Under the pieces are notes generated by a model. It did no database searches. It saw only the letters and a program-made list of their open reading frames with translations, and had not been told where the DNA came from. Positions 23,118 to 35,470 of a stretch of 64,000 nucleotides of DNA are shown here, piece after piece; position 1 is the first letter of the stretch; each line of letters starts with the position of its first letter. The position numbers were made by a program, and so were the translations under genes. Origin of the DNA: Heterocephalus glaber (lineage: Eukaryota; Chordata; Mammalia; Rodentia; Bathyergidae); contig NW_004624751.1 in NCBI RefSeq assembly GCF_000247695.1, positions 21,564,709-21,628,708 on the forward strand, written 5' to 3'.

Positions 23118-23240
23118 TTTTTTGCTTTTTTAATATTAGTACATGTTTGGAGTATATGATGTTTCCATTCATCTCCAGAAATGCTAAATGTACTTAACAT
23201 ATCTTGATTCTTCTTATTCCCCTTTCCCTCCCAACCCAGA
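23118..23240 (-). mobile_element. L1 3' UTR fragment (rodent-like)
   Basis: Plus-strand reading 'TATTAGTACATGTTTGGAG', 'GAAATGCTAAATGTACTTAA', 'CTTGATTCTTCTTATTCCC' and 'CTTTCCCTCCCAACCC' parallels the element at 62.76-63.0 kb. Both look like the reverse complement of a LINE-1 3' UTR with its G-rich polypurine tract. This copy is more diverged. Confidence 0.55.
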
Positions 23241-23243
23241 AGA

Positions 23244-23268
23244 TTAATTTAATTTAATTTAATTTAAT
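23244..23268. repeat. (TTTAA)n microsatellite
   Basis: Five pentanucleotide units directly after the L1 3' UTR relic. Confidence 0.9.
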
Positions 23269-24559
23269 GGTGTTGGAGGGTAATGAACAAGAAACAGTGA
23301 AACTTCATTTATTGTTCAATATATATTGTACTGATGGAAAAAAGAAGGTCCTCTCTACCTCCAAAATAAAACCACTTGCAAAGATCAAACAACCAGTACT
23401 TGGAAAAGCAGAGCTAGATTCTGAGGTCTGCTGACAACTAATCTGATGTCTCTAACTTTCTGCCTCTCTAGTCAGCACAGAATCTGTGGGTGAGAAAGTG
23501 AGCTATTGCTATGCTACAGTTACTAAAAATGAAAAAAGAGGCAAGTTAATGAAAAAATGGGACTGAATCACAAAATGAAAACATAGCTCACTCAGGGCAC
23601 TAGAGTGCTCTAGTATAATTTCATCAATGAAAAGACAAATAAATGCAAGAGACGGTTCCTAGTCTGGTCCAAGTTATTGACTAGATAGAAGCCTGGTCCC
23701 ACTGACCAACTTAGACCTAATCCCTCAAGAGTCACTTACACAGTTTGATGGGGAAAAAAATTTGCCCTTCATATTTTGCTTTGGTGGATCTAGTTGCTTT
23801 ACCTACTACTGGATTTCATGAGTCATCTTCCTTTTTCTCCAAGGATTTCTGACTTAAAACTTTAAAAAAAATAAGCATAAGAGCTATTATTTTGCAAAAC
23901 ATAAAGGATATTATACAAGGCTTTCTGAAATAGATTATAAATAAATCACCTTCAGTTCTGTGTATTACAGTTGTAAAAATATTAAAGAAAGTGTCAGTTG
24001 GTTGGTTTTCCTCTACATTATTTCTAAAATCTTCTTTATCTTAGAATAAGAGAAATGGGTCACATAATTTCAATTTCTTCTCTGAAGCTTTGCTGTTCTT
24101 GGCACATACTGTGTCCCTCTCCCCCCTTTCTCCCCTCTTCTCTCCCTTTCTTCTTTCTCTTCCCCCTCGCTCAGAAACCCCAGGAAGGCATGGTCAAGTG
24201 GAGATCTGAATTCACTGCAGATACACTGGTCAGCTTCTTTTTAAAAATACAAACCTATATTTCAACTAATTCGACTTTAAAAAGTGTGACTTTAAAAATA
24301 ATTTAGAAACACATTGCACACAAGGATGAGAATCCCATAGTTTATTATGTCACCTGTCATGTCTCAGAAGTAGTTAAATGATTATTCTAAAAATTATAAC
24401 CAGAAATCTCCTAGAACTCATATCAAGCCTGCAGTGTTCTTACTTAGGATACTCTTCACTGAGCTGAGCTCCTGGGGAGGCTGCAAGGAAACCAGACATC
24501 CAAACAAAATAAAACAAGTCCAGGTCTCTTCATAAAGGAACACCAGAAGGAATAGAAAA
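23269..24559. other. Unique non-coding DNA
   Basis: No gene recognised. A C/T-rich tract of about 60 bp lies at 24113-24173. The open frame at 24055-24306 runs through it and shows no domain. Confidence 0.5.
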
Positions 24560-25125
24560 GACTATTCTAACTGTGCTACCTCATCATGCCTTCTGCCTGC
24601 ATTCTGCAGTGTTGGTTACTGACGTTTCTTTTATTTCCCCAAGCCTGTAAACTCCCAACTGGTGCCCTGTTCATCATGCTCTGCCTTTGTTCTGCTGGTC
24701 CAACCGCTTTCCCTGCACTGCCCATTAGCCCAGGGAACATTGTGATTAATGCGTGTGCTCCCCGCTCCAGCCAGCAGGACTGGCTGGTGGCTGCTCTGGA
24801 GCAGCCACCAGTGTCCCTGTGCCTTTAACTGACTTCCCTTTATCTGTCGGCCCTGGGCCTGCAGCTGGGCCTCCTCTTGGCCTGACCCACCGCCTCCTGC
24901 ACCCTGGGACTCAGGCAGGGTGCGTTCATTACTCATCTGTGACAATAACCCATCCAGGAAGATGTAGAACTCAATTCCAGCAGAAAGACCTATAATGTCG
25001 GAGTCAGGAGGTTATCGCTGAGGGACCTGCACCTTGCTCCTGGCTTCTCTTATCGAGAGCTTTACAGGCTCTGCTGGGGCCAGCATCTTGTAAAGCTGAG
25101 GGTGGCAGATTTGGCCTCAGATTAG
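24560..25125. other. GC-richer island with inverted repeats
   Basis: This stretch stands out as GC-rich against an AT-rich background but has few CpGs, so it is not a classic CpG island. Open frames of 80-104 codons on both strands at 24586-24995 overlap one another and show no recognisable domain. It holds the strong palindrome at 24784-24811. It could be an old exonic, retroposed or regulatory segment. I cannot name it. Confidence 0.4.
24784..24811. repeat. Near-perfect 28-bp palindrome
   Basis: Arms CTGGTGGCTGCTC and GAGCAGCCACCAG are exact reverse complements, 13 bp each, separated by only TG. An overlapping second inverted repeat, CCAGCCAG (24767-24774) and CTGGCTGG (24780-24787), shares four bases with the left arm. 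Two alternative hairpins can therefore form. Confidence 0.92.
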
Positions 25126-26894
25126 CATACATTTTGCTAAGTGGTACTACATTTAATTAAAAGGTAAACCTTAGTTATTTTTTTTGTTACTGTAGTATAG
25201 GAAAATAAGAGAAGTATGTATTGTACACTGTGAGTTGATGGTAGACAGGGAAAGACAGCAAATCCTCGAATACTTCTGTCCATAGCTGTCTTTAGTCCTC
25301 TCTCCTCCTCACAGAGGCAAATTACTCATCAGTGCCCAGGAGTCCGCTCCCTGCACCCCACAATACTTGTACCACACCAAAGGATCCCAGAGTGCACTTG
25401 CTGCTTAGCCCTGGAATGTATTTTGCAACTATTCAGTCAAGCCCTATCTCTCCTTTTATATCTTTCTTTGAAGAAAATATGAGCTACTGACTAAAGTTTT
25501 GATGTGTGGATCATTTAATGGAGCACTTATCACCTCCCAGAACTTCCAATTTGGTGTTAATTAGAAACATAAAAAGGCCAACTACAGAAGAGGTGGGATC
25601 AGGATGGGGGCAGTCACCCTTGGAATATGTCTTTTGTATCATTTAATCATTTTCTAGAAGTATTTACATCATAATATTAAAGTAAAGCATAAGTATTAGA
25701 GTCACATTAATTTCATTAGAATAAAAAGATACTCATCAAATGGCAATAATTAACCAAACATCAGAAAAATCCACTCGGCTTGGTAAGGAAATTCAGGTCG
25801 TGACCACAGAATCACTGAAAACCAATCATCCAATTAAATACTGTAATCTACTAAAGGTATTTTTCAGTGATTTTAGAATGTTTACTTATCAAGAGGTAAT
25901 ATCGTGACACCATATTTTAAAATACTGGGAGAATATGAAAAAAACAGACTAAGGGAAATTTTAATTGAGTTTAAAACAGAGTAAATCCAAGCCAAATGAC
26001 ATAACTGAGGGTACTATTTCATGTTATTAGAATAATTGTGTGCATCTTTTCCAAAAACTTTGTAAAGATACCATTTTCTCAAACTTCCTAAGGCCTTGAC
26101 CCAAATTTTTACCACATCACTCTTTTCCTCTAAACAATGCAATCTTCCACAGCACCACAGTTTCTTGCTTCTTTACTTTATGGCACTTCATGGCCTCTCA
26201 GGTTCTCCTATTACTGCCACCACATTGAGCCTGGGACATTTTCATTAGGAATAACCCCAAATATGTAACAGACACCACTATACTCATACCGCAAGCCCCA
26301 TACCTCTCTCTTAAAAAAAAAAAAAGTACTTCAGAATGCATACATATGATTATGTGGAAGATAAGAGAGATCTTAAATTAGGACTCCCACAGAGTTCCAC
26401 ATACCTCAGTTTCTTAATCTACTTAGAGCTTTTCTTTTAAAAAAATTATAGTTGTTAATTGGGAAAATCATAATTAAAAACCTCAACAAGTTTCAGAAGC
26501 TATAAATATTCCCAAACATTCCTATACTTTAACAAGCAAAAAAAATAACATTACTTATGTCTCAAACGTACTTAACAGCAGAATCCTTTTTAGGTAGCAC
26601 TGATGAGGGGTACCTTCCCACACAGCAGACTAGAAGAAGCCTGTGTCTTCACTCTTTTTAAATAGTATCTGAAGAGAATTTGCTTATATTAAAATCATCT
26701 TACAGGGGGTCCTGAGGTAGAGGGCGGGATAACACAATGAAGAGAACATATGGAAAACTAGTAGTTTTTCTTCTACAAAAATTGATCTTCTCTCTTTCAC
26801 CTTTTGGAATTAACTATGGCACAATGTCACTTCACCCAGCTTACATAGCAATCAGTTCCTATTTCGATCATAGAACTTACTTTACTTTATAGTA
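25126..26894. other. Unique AT-rich non-coding DNA
   Basis: No gene or confident repeat. A 13-base A run lies near 26312-26325. Confidence 0.5.
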
Positions 26895-27015
26895 ATCACT
26901 TGTCATGAATGTTTGTGGCTTGCTCCTTAGAAGAGAGTCGATATCTAATTCTTTCTTCTGTCTCACCTTCTTAGTATCATATTGGGCACATGTTTGTTGA
27001 GGGAATGAATCAACC
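26895..27015 (+). mobile_element. L2 LINE 3' end fragment
   Basis: Plus strand 'CTAATTCTTTCTTCTGTCTC', 'CTTCTTAGTATCATATTGGG' and 'GCACATGTTTGTTGAGGGAA' then 'TGAATCAAC', a decayed L2 terminus. Confidence 0.5.
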
Positions 27016-27114
27016 AGTGACTAAAATTTTGTCTTTGCATATTAAAATATAGCGTGCAAAATATGACAACTCAATCCTATTGTGACAAAAACAACTATAT
27101 TAATAGTGCATCAA

Positions 27115-27365
27115 GGTGATTGTGTGCCAGGTATTGTTACCTTCCTAATCACCCTACTACTTCTGTAAGATATATGCTATGATTAACAATTAGATTAGAC
27201 TAGGTAATAATATCATCTATCTCATTAGATGACTAAGAAAGCTGAGGCTGGAGGAGCTAATCGGTGTGTCCACAGTCATGCACAGTCTAGAAGGTGGAGC
27301 ACAGAGATTTGAATCCAGGCTGGCCTGAGTCCAAACTCATTAGCAGCATTAGCAGCTCTGCTCTA
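27115..27365 (+). mobile_element. MIR SINE
   Basis: Best-kept MIR in the window. In order: 'TGTGTGCCAGGTATTGTTAC', 'CTAATCACCCTACTACTTC', 'AGCTGAGGCTGGAGGAGC', 'CACAGTCATGCACAGTCTAG', 'AGGTGGAGCACAGAGATTTG' and 'AATCCAGGCTGGCCTGAGTC'. It covers the core and most of the 3' and tRNA-derived portions. Confidence 0.82.
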
Positions 27366-27484
27366 CTGACAAGGAAGTGAAATATGTAAGCAGGCACGGT
27401 GCTGTGCGCTTCTTTCCTGCTTGCTCACATGCATCCTCACTAGCTGGAGGGCGTGTGGGGAGGTACCATTCACCTGATCTTACT

Positions 27485-27620
27485 TAGGAGGCAGTGGAGC
27501 ATGGTAAGAAGTCACAAAGTCACCATGATGTAGTACCAGATACTTTGGCTTTGCAGGACAAATCACTCAGTTTCTCTAAGTCTCAGTTTTCTTATTGTAA
27601 TGATCATTCCAGTGCTTAAT
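27485..27620 (-). mobile_element. MIR SINE fragment
   Basis: Reverse MIR order on the plus strand: 'GCAGTGGAGCATGGTAAGAA', 'TTGCAGGACAAATCACTCAG', 'TTTCTCTAAGTCTCAGTTTT' and 'CTTATTGTAATGATCATTCC'. It lies about 120 bp from the plus-strand MIR, so the two form an inverted pair. Confidence 0.6.
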
Positions 27621-28289
27621 TGTTTCTTTTTTTCAGTTAATAGGACATCATTATGATTCCAGTTCAGAGCCCTAACTTCTGAAGGGGCAGGCGAAGCTTG
27701 ATGTCTTCTCTACTCCCCACTCAGACTCTGATCCCTTTTGACCAACTTCTGACCCAACACTGTGTCTTAATCTGTGCTGCACACATCCAGTGTAAATTCT
27801 CAATTTCATTTTCATGACTTCTATAGTATTTGTGACTACTAAGGATACTCTCATTTCAAAAGTAATCCTTGATCATTGTATGAAAGTTTTGAGTTACAAA
27901 AAAAATTACAAGAAACTAACATAACTTGAATATTCAATATTAAAAATAAAGCTATTAGTATTTTGGTCAATTTCTTGTAATTATTTTAATAATGTTTATT
28001 TTAAAATTTGAGACAGTTACAAAGTTTGTATCCATCTATATTTAGTTATTAACATAAGCATTAACCCATATGTTTATATTTTATTTCAAACCAAAAATTA
28101 ATGATCGTGTGCTGCAATTTACTTGACTCTTTCAATTCTATTTAGAATGTAAGTATTACGATAAACATTCTTACATAAGAATCCTTTTCTGGCCATTTTA
28201 CTTTGGAATATAGTTCTGAAAATTTTAAATGTATAAACATGTTTGGATTCTTGATAAATATTATTAAGTTACTTTCCAGACCATCTAAG
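27621..28289. other. Unique AT-rich non-coding DNA
   Basis: No gene or nameable repeat. Confidence 0.5.
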
Positions 28290-28445
28290 CTTGTGTTTTC
28301 CAATATAATAGCCACTAGCCACAAGTACCTACTTAGATATAAATTTAAATTTATCAGACTTAAGAAAATTACAGTCCATCTAATGGTGACCCTAGCCATG
28401 TGCCAAGTGTTTATAACCACAGATATGGAGCATCCCCATCTTTGC
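28290..28445. mobile_element. MER3-like hAT (Charlie) MITE relic
   Basis: 'TTTTCCAATATAATAGCCAC' followed by 'TAGCCACAAGTACCTACTTA', an AT-rich middle 'ATAAATTTAAATTTATC', and a second half 'CTAGCCATGTGCCAAGTG'. This is the typical 'tccaata...gccactagccacatg' pattern of a non-autonomous hAT family. The exact family name is from memory and the orientation is uncertain. Confidence 0.6.
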
Positions 28446-30264
28446 AGAGGTGTGTAGTGCACAGAGGTAAGACAAGAATGACCAAGAAGGAAGACAGAAA
28501 CATTTGCACTTTGCTTAGTCCTGGAAAAGGGGCAGATAAGGAACTGGTAACCTCCTCAAGCACACAGATTGGATCATTATGTAGCAGAAGAGAGGAAATG
28601 GATGAAAAATTCTACCCATGTGCTTAGCACAAAAATTCAGTTGTTTTTACTTTCACTTATTTTGAATCCATTTGATTCTCTTTTAACAAGAGAGTAACTC
28701 TGCAAAACAGAAAGAAAACCTCTCTTCTCTTGAATATGTATGTTGGTAAAGGCTTTTTTTTTTTCATTCTGAAAGACAGTCAACATGTTTTCATCTTGCT
28801 AATATCCTAGGAATCTGCACTCGGGGTCTGCAAGCCTCGTGGAAGAAGGGGAGCACTGAGGAGCTTTGGTGAGAGAGGAGCCAGAGGAAGGAGGGAAAAC
28901 TAGGAGAGACTGTGGGAAGTGAGGAAGGGAGGGAAGGACCAACCAAGACGGCATTCACTCATTTCAAATTTCAAATGCCCTAAGTAAGGCTCTATCTAAG
29001 AGAATGTGCATAGATTTCAGGAAAGTACCTAGATAAGCACAGTATAAAAGTACTGTTCCTGTATAAATGTGTTGCCCAAATATGGCCCTACTGAGGTGTG
29101 GACAATTTCCTTCCATACGAATGAAAAGACAACTACAGGGTAGAGGAAGATCCTGAGCCTAACTATGGAATGTTAGCACAAGCCATTTAACTACCCCATA
29201 AGGATACCTATTTGATTCTTCCTAAAATGCTCATAAACCAGAGGAAATTTGGGAAACCTAGATGGCTGGCATCCCATGTGTACTCTTGAAGCCTAGACGG
29301 GGTGCCCCAGAGCTTTGCACAGTAGGATACCCTGGTACATGGAGAGCTAGCCACCTTTGCAACATTGTCAGCAAGGGGCTGGGAATAAAGCTGAATGCCA
29401 TGGCTGGAAAGAAGAAAAACTTGTCTGAGGATGGTAAGTTCATCAGTCTTTATTGAATCCACATACATTTAGTTAACTTTTTTAGCACACTGAACAGTTT
29501 TCTTTCCTCTTCTAGCTCAGAACCAGGATCTGAATATATTCAATTAGAACACATCGAAGGACAGTATATTAAGGGCGCTAAATCAGGATAAGCATCTCTA
29601 GGTGTTTTAATTCCACATCAAACATAAAGTAATGAAAACTGTGGATAATGTTAGTAAGGTAATTTATACTTCCAGCTAAAAGTAAACATGAAAAAAGACC
29701 CAAATTTTAAGCTGTACTTATAGTCGAAGCCCATCTAGAAGATTTATTTGTAAGTTAAAGAGGTCTGAGTAAAATCATAAAGCTGATTCTTGGGCTCTGA
29801 TAAAAAATAACGTGGTTTTTTTAATAGAGCCCAAGTACCTGCTGCATTGGAGTTGTTAAACTGAGAGGACGCAACCACAGGAAACCATTTGGCTCATTCT
29901 ATAGAGAAAATGTATGTGAGATATGCAGACAGACACCATCCTAAGACCATGATTTGAGTGCCTGGTTCCAGCAGGACCTGAAGTCAGAGGTATTTCCAGA
30001 TTTCCCTGTTAAGTCATTTAATAAATCCCCTTTGGAAATTTTAAATCATTAAATTAAATTAATTACTAGCAACATATTAAGACTATTCAAAAGGGATATA
30101 AACAAACTTATTTTCTCTTTATATTTTTCTAAAATGTTTATCAGATGCCAGTAGATTAAATAGAGAACTTATTAGATTAGTAGAATAAATAAAGAACTTC
30201 TTTAACTGGAAGTCACAATAACACAGTGCCAAAGAGAAAGTTCTAAATTCATGTTAACTGACTT
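28446..30264. other. Unique non-coding DNA
   Basis: No gene is supported. Three open frames of 61-86 codons overlap at 29208-29468 on both strands. One ends at a GTAAGTTC donor-like site at 29434 but has a weak acceptor. The purine-rich patch at 28840-28940 is not a repeat I recognise. Confidence 0.45.
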
Positions 30265-30465
30265 TAAAACTTGGTTCTACTAACTACCACCTGGGTGACC
30301 TTGTACATATTATATAACTTCTCTGTACCTCATGTTCCTCCTACATAAAATAGAGGATAAGAATAGTTCCTTACTCATAGAGTTCTAATAATTTAATGAG
30401 TTAATGTCTGTGATACATTAGAACAGCACCTGTACACTGTGGTGCACTATAAATCCTACCATTGT
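30265..30465 (-). mobile_element. MIR SINE
   Basis: Reverse MIR on the plus strand, quite complete: 'CTACTAACTACCACCTGGGT', 'GACCTTGTACATATTATATA', 'ACTTCTCTGTACCTCATGTT', 'AGAGTTCTAATAATTTAATG' and 'ATTAGAACAGCACCTGTACA'. Confidence 0.8.
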
Positions 30466-31299
30466 TTCTACTGGCTAACAAGGTAGAGCATACTCAGAGT
30501 GACCAATTTTTGTACTATATATGTGTATTCCTCATCGGAAAATTGGACAGTCCTAGACTTGGGGATCACAGTTCCAAACTCTTACCATATAGCTACTAAA
30601 TGATATTAACACTGACCTTGAGAAATACTGGTTGCGTCATGGCTGTACATAACAGAGTGAATCATAAAAATAAGTCATTGCTCGAATAACTTCAATTTTT
30701 GCCTGAATGACTTCAGTTTTCCTAATCCCTTGACATATCATTTGCAAATGCAAAAATGTACATATCATACATCAAGACAAATCAAATAGAATTATAACAA
30801 TGGTAGGTCTCAATGATGCCCTATCAAATATTTTTAATCCTCTTAATCAAGCTGCATCTTTAAATTAAATATCTCTGATCTTCATCTTTACTTAACTTTT
30901 CAAACACCAGTAATGAGTGAATGAAAACAGCATTCATTACAATCCTCTAATCTTCGTACTGAGCTGTGTATTACAAGTTTCTGTTCACAGCCTCTTTCTT
31001 CTCAATTCATCTAATAAATATGAGAGAAAGTCTGCATGAAAACCATGACCTTAAATATAGAAAACTACACTCATAAAATTGTTTATGTCTAAAATAAAAG
31101 CAAACTTTTCAGAACTAGTTTTTTAAATCTAATTTAACTTGGATACCTTATAAATTGGGAGATAGAAATAGTTCCATCAATAACTACATTAGTAATTGAG
31201 AATCCATTTAGATGTTATAGTGACAGAATTTAAATAGAAAATTATTTAACAAAAAACATTACAAGAAATAAAAGGCATGGACCAGTATTTGTCACAAAC
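30466..31299. other. Unique AT-rich non-coding DNA
   Basis: No gene or confident repeat. It borders a long L1. Confidence 0.5.
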
Positions 31300-33620
31300 A
31301 GGTGCAAAATTGCTCAAGAAAAAAATATTTAAAGGAGTATAAACCATTAACAAGTAAAATTTATTGGAAGTATGCAAAGTTGATTCAACATTTGAAAGTC
31401 AATCACTGTAATCCATCACATCAATAGGCCTAGAAAGAAAAAAATCATATGGTCATGCCAAGGGATGCAGAAACATGTTTTGACCAAATCCAACACTGAT
31501 TCAAGCATTTAAAAAAAATCTCAGTAAGCTAGAAATAAGAGCAACTTCTCTACTTGATAAAAAATGTTTACCAAAAAAAATCCCAGAAGAAAATAATAAA
31601 AGAAATGAAAGATAAGACAAATTGAAAATGAAGAAGTGAGACTGTCTTTGTTCCAAGATTTCATGATTATTCATGTAGAAAATCTGAAATAATAAAATTC
31701 CTAGAACTAATAGTGATTAATTACATCAAGGTTGCAAAATACAAGTTAATATATAAATTCAATTGGTTTCCTATATGTCAGCCATATACAATTGAATTTT
31801 GAATTCACAACATTATTAATATACATAACATTATTTACATTAGCACCCCAAAATAATATACACACATATAAATTTTAAAAACATGTGCGAGATCTACATG
31901 ATGAAAATTATAAGACTAGTGACCAAAACCAAGAAGATCTAATAAATGGAAAAATGCTCAATCCTCATAGACTGAATGACTCAATATTGTTAAGATGTCA
32001 GTTCTCACCTTGATCTATAGATTGAGCATAATCCTAATTAAATTCCCAGCAAGTCACTTTGTGGATATCAATAAACTTGTTCTGAAGTTTATATGGCAAG
32101 ACAAAGACCCAGGTGCATCAAGACAATATTAAAGAAGGAGAACAAGGTTGGAGGACTGACACTACCCAACTTCAAGACTTACTATAAAGCTACAGTAACC
32201 AAGACAGTGTAGTATTGGTGAAAGAGTAAACAAATAGATCAGTGGAACTGAATAGAGAGCCCAGAAACTGATATCTATATTGAACTTTGACAAAGGAAGT
32301 GGAACAACTGGACATCTACATGGAAGAAGACAAAAAGAAGGAGAAGGAGCAAAAGAATCATTTTTATACACTGAACTTACGTTTTTAGCAAAAATTATCC
32401 CAAATGGAGCTTAAACCTAACTATAAAATGCAAATGTATAAAACTTCTAGGAAAGAACATAGGAGAAAAGGTAAGTGGAGCTGGCAATGAATTTTTAGAT
32501 ATAACACCAAAAACATGATTTAGGAAAGAAAAAATTGTGAAGTTGAACTCCATTAAAATTAAAATCCTTTCTGCAAAAGACATTGTCAAGAATGAAAAGT
32601 CAAACCACAGACTGGGAGAAAATATTTGAAAAGCATATCTGTGAAAAGGCTTGCATCCAAATTTTACACAATAAACTTTTAATAAAACAAATAACTCAGT
32701 TATAAACTGCATTAATAATCTGAAGAGATATCCCACCAGAGAAGAAGATATGCAGATGACAAAAATAAGCATGGAAAAATGTTTAACATCATGTCATTAT
32801 GGAATGGCAAATTAGAATAATAATGAGATATATCCACATGCCTATTAGAATAGCTAAAATCCAAATGAACAAATGCCAGTGTAGAGCATCAAGAATTTTT
32901 ACTCATTACTAAATGAAATTCGAAATGATAGTCTTCTTGAAAAATAATTCTGCAATTTCTTTCAGAGCTAGACAAACACCACTTAATCTAGCAATTGTAC
33001 TCCCAGATATTTACCCGTTTGTTGAAAACTAAAAAAAAGTGCACAAGTATATTTATAGCAGCCTTATTCATAATTGCCAAAAACTGGAAGCAATTAAGAT
33101 ATCCTTAAATAGTTGAATAAATAAACAAATTGCTACAGTAAAAATAAATGAGCTATCAAGTTACAAAAAGATAATAAGAAATCCTAATGAATCCTAAAAA
33201 GGAATGCATATGGCTAGGTGTGAGAAGCCTGTCTGAAAAGACTACATATTGTATAACTCCTACTATATGACACTCTGGAAAAGGTAAAACTATGGAAACA
33301 GCAGTTGGCAGGAAGCACTGGAGGTATGAGTGAGATATGAGGGATTTTGAGGTCAATGGAACTATTCTGTCAGATACTATAATGGTGTATATATAGTATT
33401 GTGTATTTGAAAATCCATTGTCCTATGTAACAGGAGGAGTGAACCCCAATGTAAACTGTGCACTTTAATTAATAGCAATACATCAAAATTAGTCTATCAC
33501 TTGTAACAAATGTACCACACCAATGCAAAATGAGAAGGGAGTGGAGACATATGGGGATCTCTCTGGATTTTCTGCTCAATTTTTCTGTAATCTTAAAGCT
33601 GCTCAAAAAAAATAAGCCTG
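31300..33620 (+). mobile_element. Old L1, 5'-truncated, about 2.3 kb (ORF2 C-terminal half and 3' UTR)
   Basis: LINE-1 on the plus strand. It starts within the ORF2 reverse-transcriptase region ('AGTTGATTCAACATTTGAAA', 'CAATCACTGTAATCCATCAC'). It passes the thumb and C-terminal blocks ('AGTTTATATGGCAAGACAAA', 'CTATAAAGCTACAGTAACCA', 'AGATCAGTGGAACTGAATAG') and ends in a 3' UTR ('TGTAACAAATGTACCACACC', 'CTTAAAGCTGCTCAAAAAAA'). Many frameshifts and stops destroy ORF2. The minus-strand open frames at 32162-33356 are shadows. The 3' UTR resembles L1MA/L1MB-age elements. Confidence 0.93.
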
Positions 33621-34220
33621 TTAATAAGAATATCTATATGACTCCAAAAAATCGAATTAATCTTATCTAATTACAGTTAAATAAATGAGTAACATAAAAA
33701 GTTACTTGTTGGGTTTATTTGGTAAAATTATAACATTAAGTAGTGGCTATTCATGTAAAATCCAATGTTAATTGAACCAATCAACCCCTCTGCCTTGTCA
33801 TACACAGTCCATATGTTCAAATTAAGGCCCAGTAAAGACAATTAGGAAAGACTATTCCACAAAAGAAGAATAGATATTCTTTATGCAACCTATTAAGGTA
33901 CAATGAAAACTGAGAAGTCATGATATTTTTATGTTGGCTAGTCAAGTGACACCTACTATGTAATTGACCCTACACTCTTTAGAAGTCATTTATATTGTCA
34001 TATATATGTATGTACCCTATTCTTTACAAGTCATCTGTAGCTGCTTTTAAGTTTTAGCTATCCTATCTGAGTCAAACAACTAATAAGAATAAATGGGGTC
34101 AGCTCTAAAGAGAGGAAGTAATTCTGGGGGTGTGGGGCTGGAAGAGCACTATCGATTGATGTGATATTGGTCAGAGGGCCCTACTCAGAAGTCATCAATG
34201 GTTAAATGTCAGCCTTGGGG
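33621..34220. other. Unique AT-rich non-coding DNA
   Basis: No gene or nameable repeat. Confidence 0.5.
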
Positions 34221-34224
34221 GCAT

Positions 34225-34320
34225 ATTGAGTAGTGGTTCTCAAGGGGTCAGTCCTGCACCTGGTGCTGCTTAATGTTTTCACAAGTGACTTCAGTGACAG
34301 GCTCTAGACGTGTTTCATAT
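34225..34320 (+). mobile_element. L3/CR1-type LINE reverse-transcriptase trace
   Basis: One frame at about 34231-34296 reads VLKGSVLHLVLLNVFTSDF. This is recognisably the RT palm motif of CR1/L3 LINEs ('QGSVLGP-LFN-FINDL'), with substitutions. Flanking parts are too decayed to follow. The call rests on this single motif. The open frame at 34273-34566 extends past it by chance. Confidence 0.55.
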
Positions 34321-34732
34321 TCTGGCTTATATTTTGACAAAGATAATAATTCATTATATATAGGATTTGGTGGAGAAATGTGGAGATTTCTCTCCATATT
34401 AAAACTATGCTATACAGAGAGAGAGTATATTTTAGAAAATAAATACTCTCTATGTCATGTAATAGACCTGCTAAAAATTCTTCACCCAGGCCTTGCCTTT
34501 GTTTCTTTGGGTGACCTATCCCTGAGCAGGGATACATTTTCTGTTCCCCTGAGCAAAACCATCTGAAACATTCCTTGTGAATTCCTTAGGCTCCCAGAAA
34601 AGCCTGGAATGTACTGAGACTAGAAAAGATCCTCAAATGACCCAGACATGTAAATTAGCAAAATCTCTGGTCCTCACATTACTGTTAGTTAAGAGTTATT
34701 GGTGCTGAAGAAATCCCAAGGAGACCTGCTAA
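34321..34732. other. Unique non-coding DNA between two LINE relics
   Basis: No gene or further repeat identified. Part may be more of the decayed CR1-like element. Confidence 0.4.
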
Positions 34733-35470
34733 AATGTTTAGCCAATATGGAAAACAATGTGGAGGCTCCTATAGAAATTTAAAATAGAACTACCAAGTGA
34801 TCCAGTAATCTCTTTTCTAGGTATATACCCAAAGAAGATGAAACTAGCATTTGGGAAAAATACCTGCAATCCATTAATTATTTAATGCAGCACTATTCAA
34901 AATAGCCAGCACACAGAAACAACTTTAATGCTTATCAATGGGTAACAGATAAAAAGTAGAGCCTATGTAAAACTGAATATTATTCAGCCTTTAAAAAGAA
35001 GGCAATCCTTTCATTTCTCACAATACAGATAGACCTAGGATATTATACTAAGTAAAATAAGCCAGACACAGAAAGAAAAATTTTGCATAATCTGATCTAT
35101 ATGTAGAATTTTTTTAAAGATCTCAAAAATATAGAGATAGAAAACAAAATAGTGGTTACTACTAGGTGAGAGAAGGGTGGAGAGAGGTGAATCAAAGAAT
35201 GTAAAATAATGTACAGTATATGTAAGAAAAACAAGTTTTGAGATCTAATATATAACATGAGAGCTACCACTGAAAATATTGTACTGAGTAGGGATTTTTG
35301 CTAATAAGTAGATTTATGCTGTCTTATCACACACAAAAATAATTATTTGAGATGATAAACATGTTAATATACTTCATTATGGTAATCATTTTACTATCTC
35401 TACATATCCTATACTATCTTGTTGCAAACCTCAGATATACACAATAAAATTTATTCAATTTTAGAAAAAA
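34733..35470 (+). mobile_element. Old L1 3' end
   Basis: L1 ORF2 tail and 3' UTR on the plus strand: 'CAATATGGAAAACAATGTGG', 'ATAGAACTACCAAGTGATCC', 'CACTATTCAAAATAGCCAGC', 'AAAATAAGCCAGACACAGAA', 'CAATAAAATTTATTCAATTT'. Frame-breaking indels are frequent. It is about 740 bp, 5'-truncated. Confidence 0.92.

Noticed and set aside
24586..24995. Overlapping open frames on both strands, up to 104 codons
   Set aside because: They overlap in several frames, arise from GC-rich composition and inverted repeats, and show no domain or convincing splice context.
24560..25125. CpG island promoter
   Set aside because: GC content is raised but CpG dinucleotides are sparse, so the pattern does not fit.
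29208..29468. Three overlapping open frames with a GTAAGTTC donor at 29434
   Set aside because: The acceptor near 29371 is weak, frames conflict and no protein family is recognisable.
32162..33356. Minus-strand open frames
   Set aside because: They are antisense to an old plus-strand L1.
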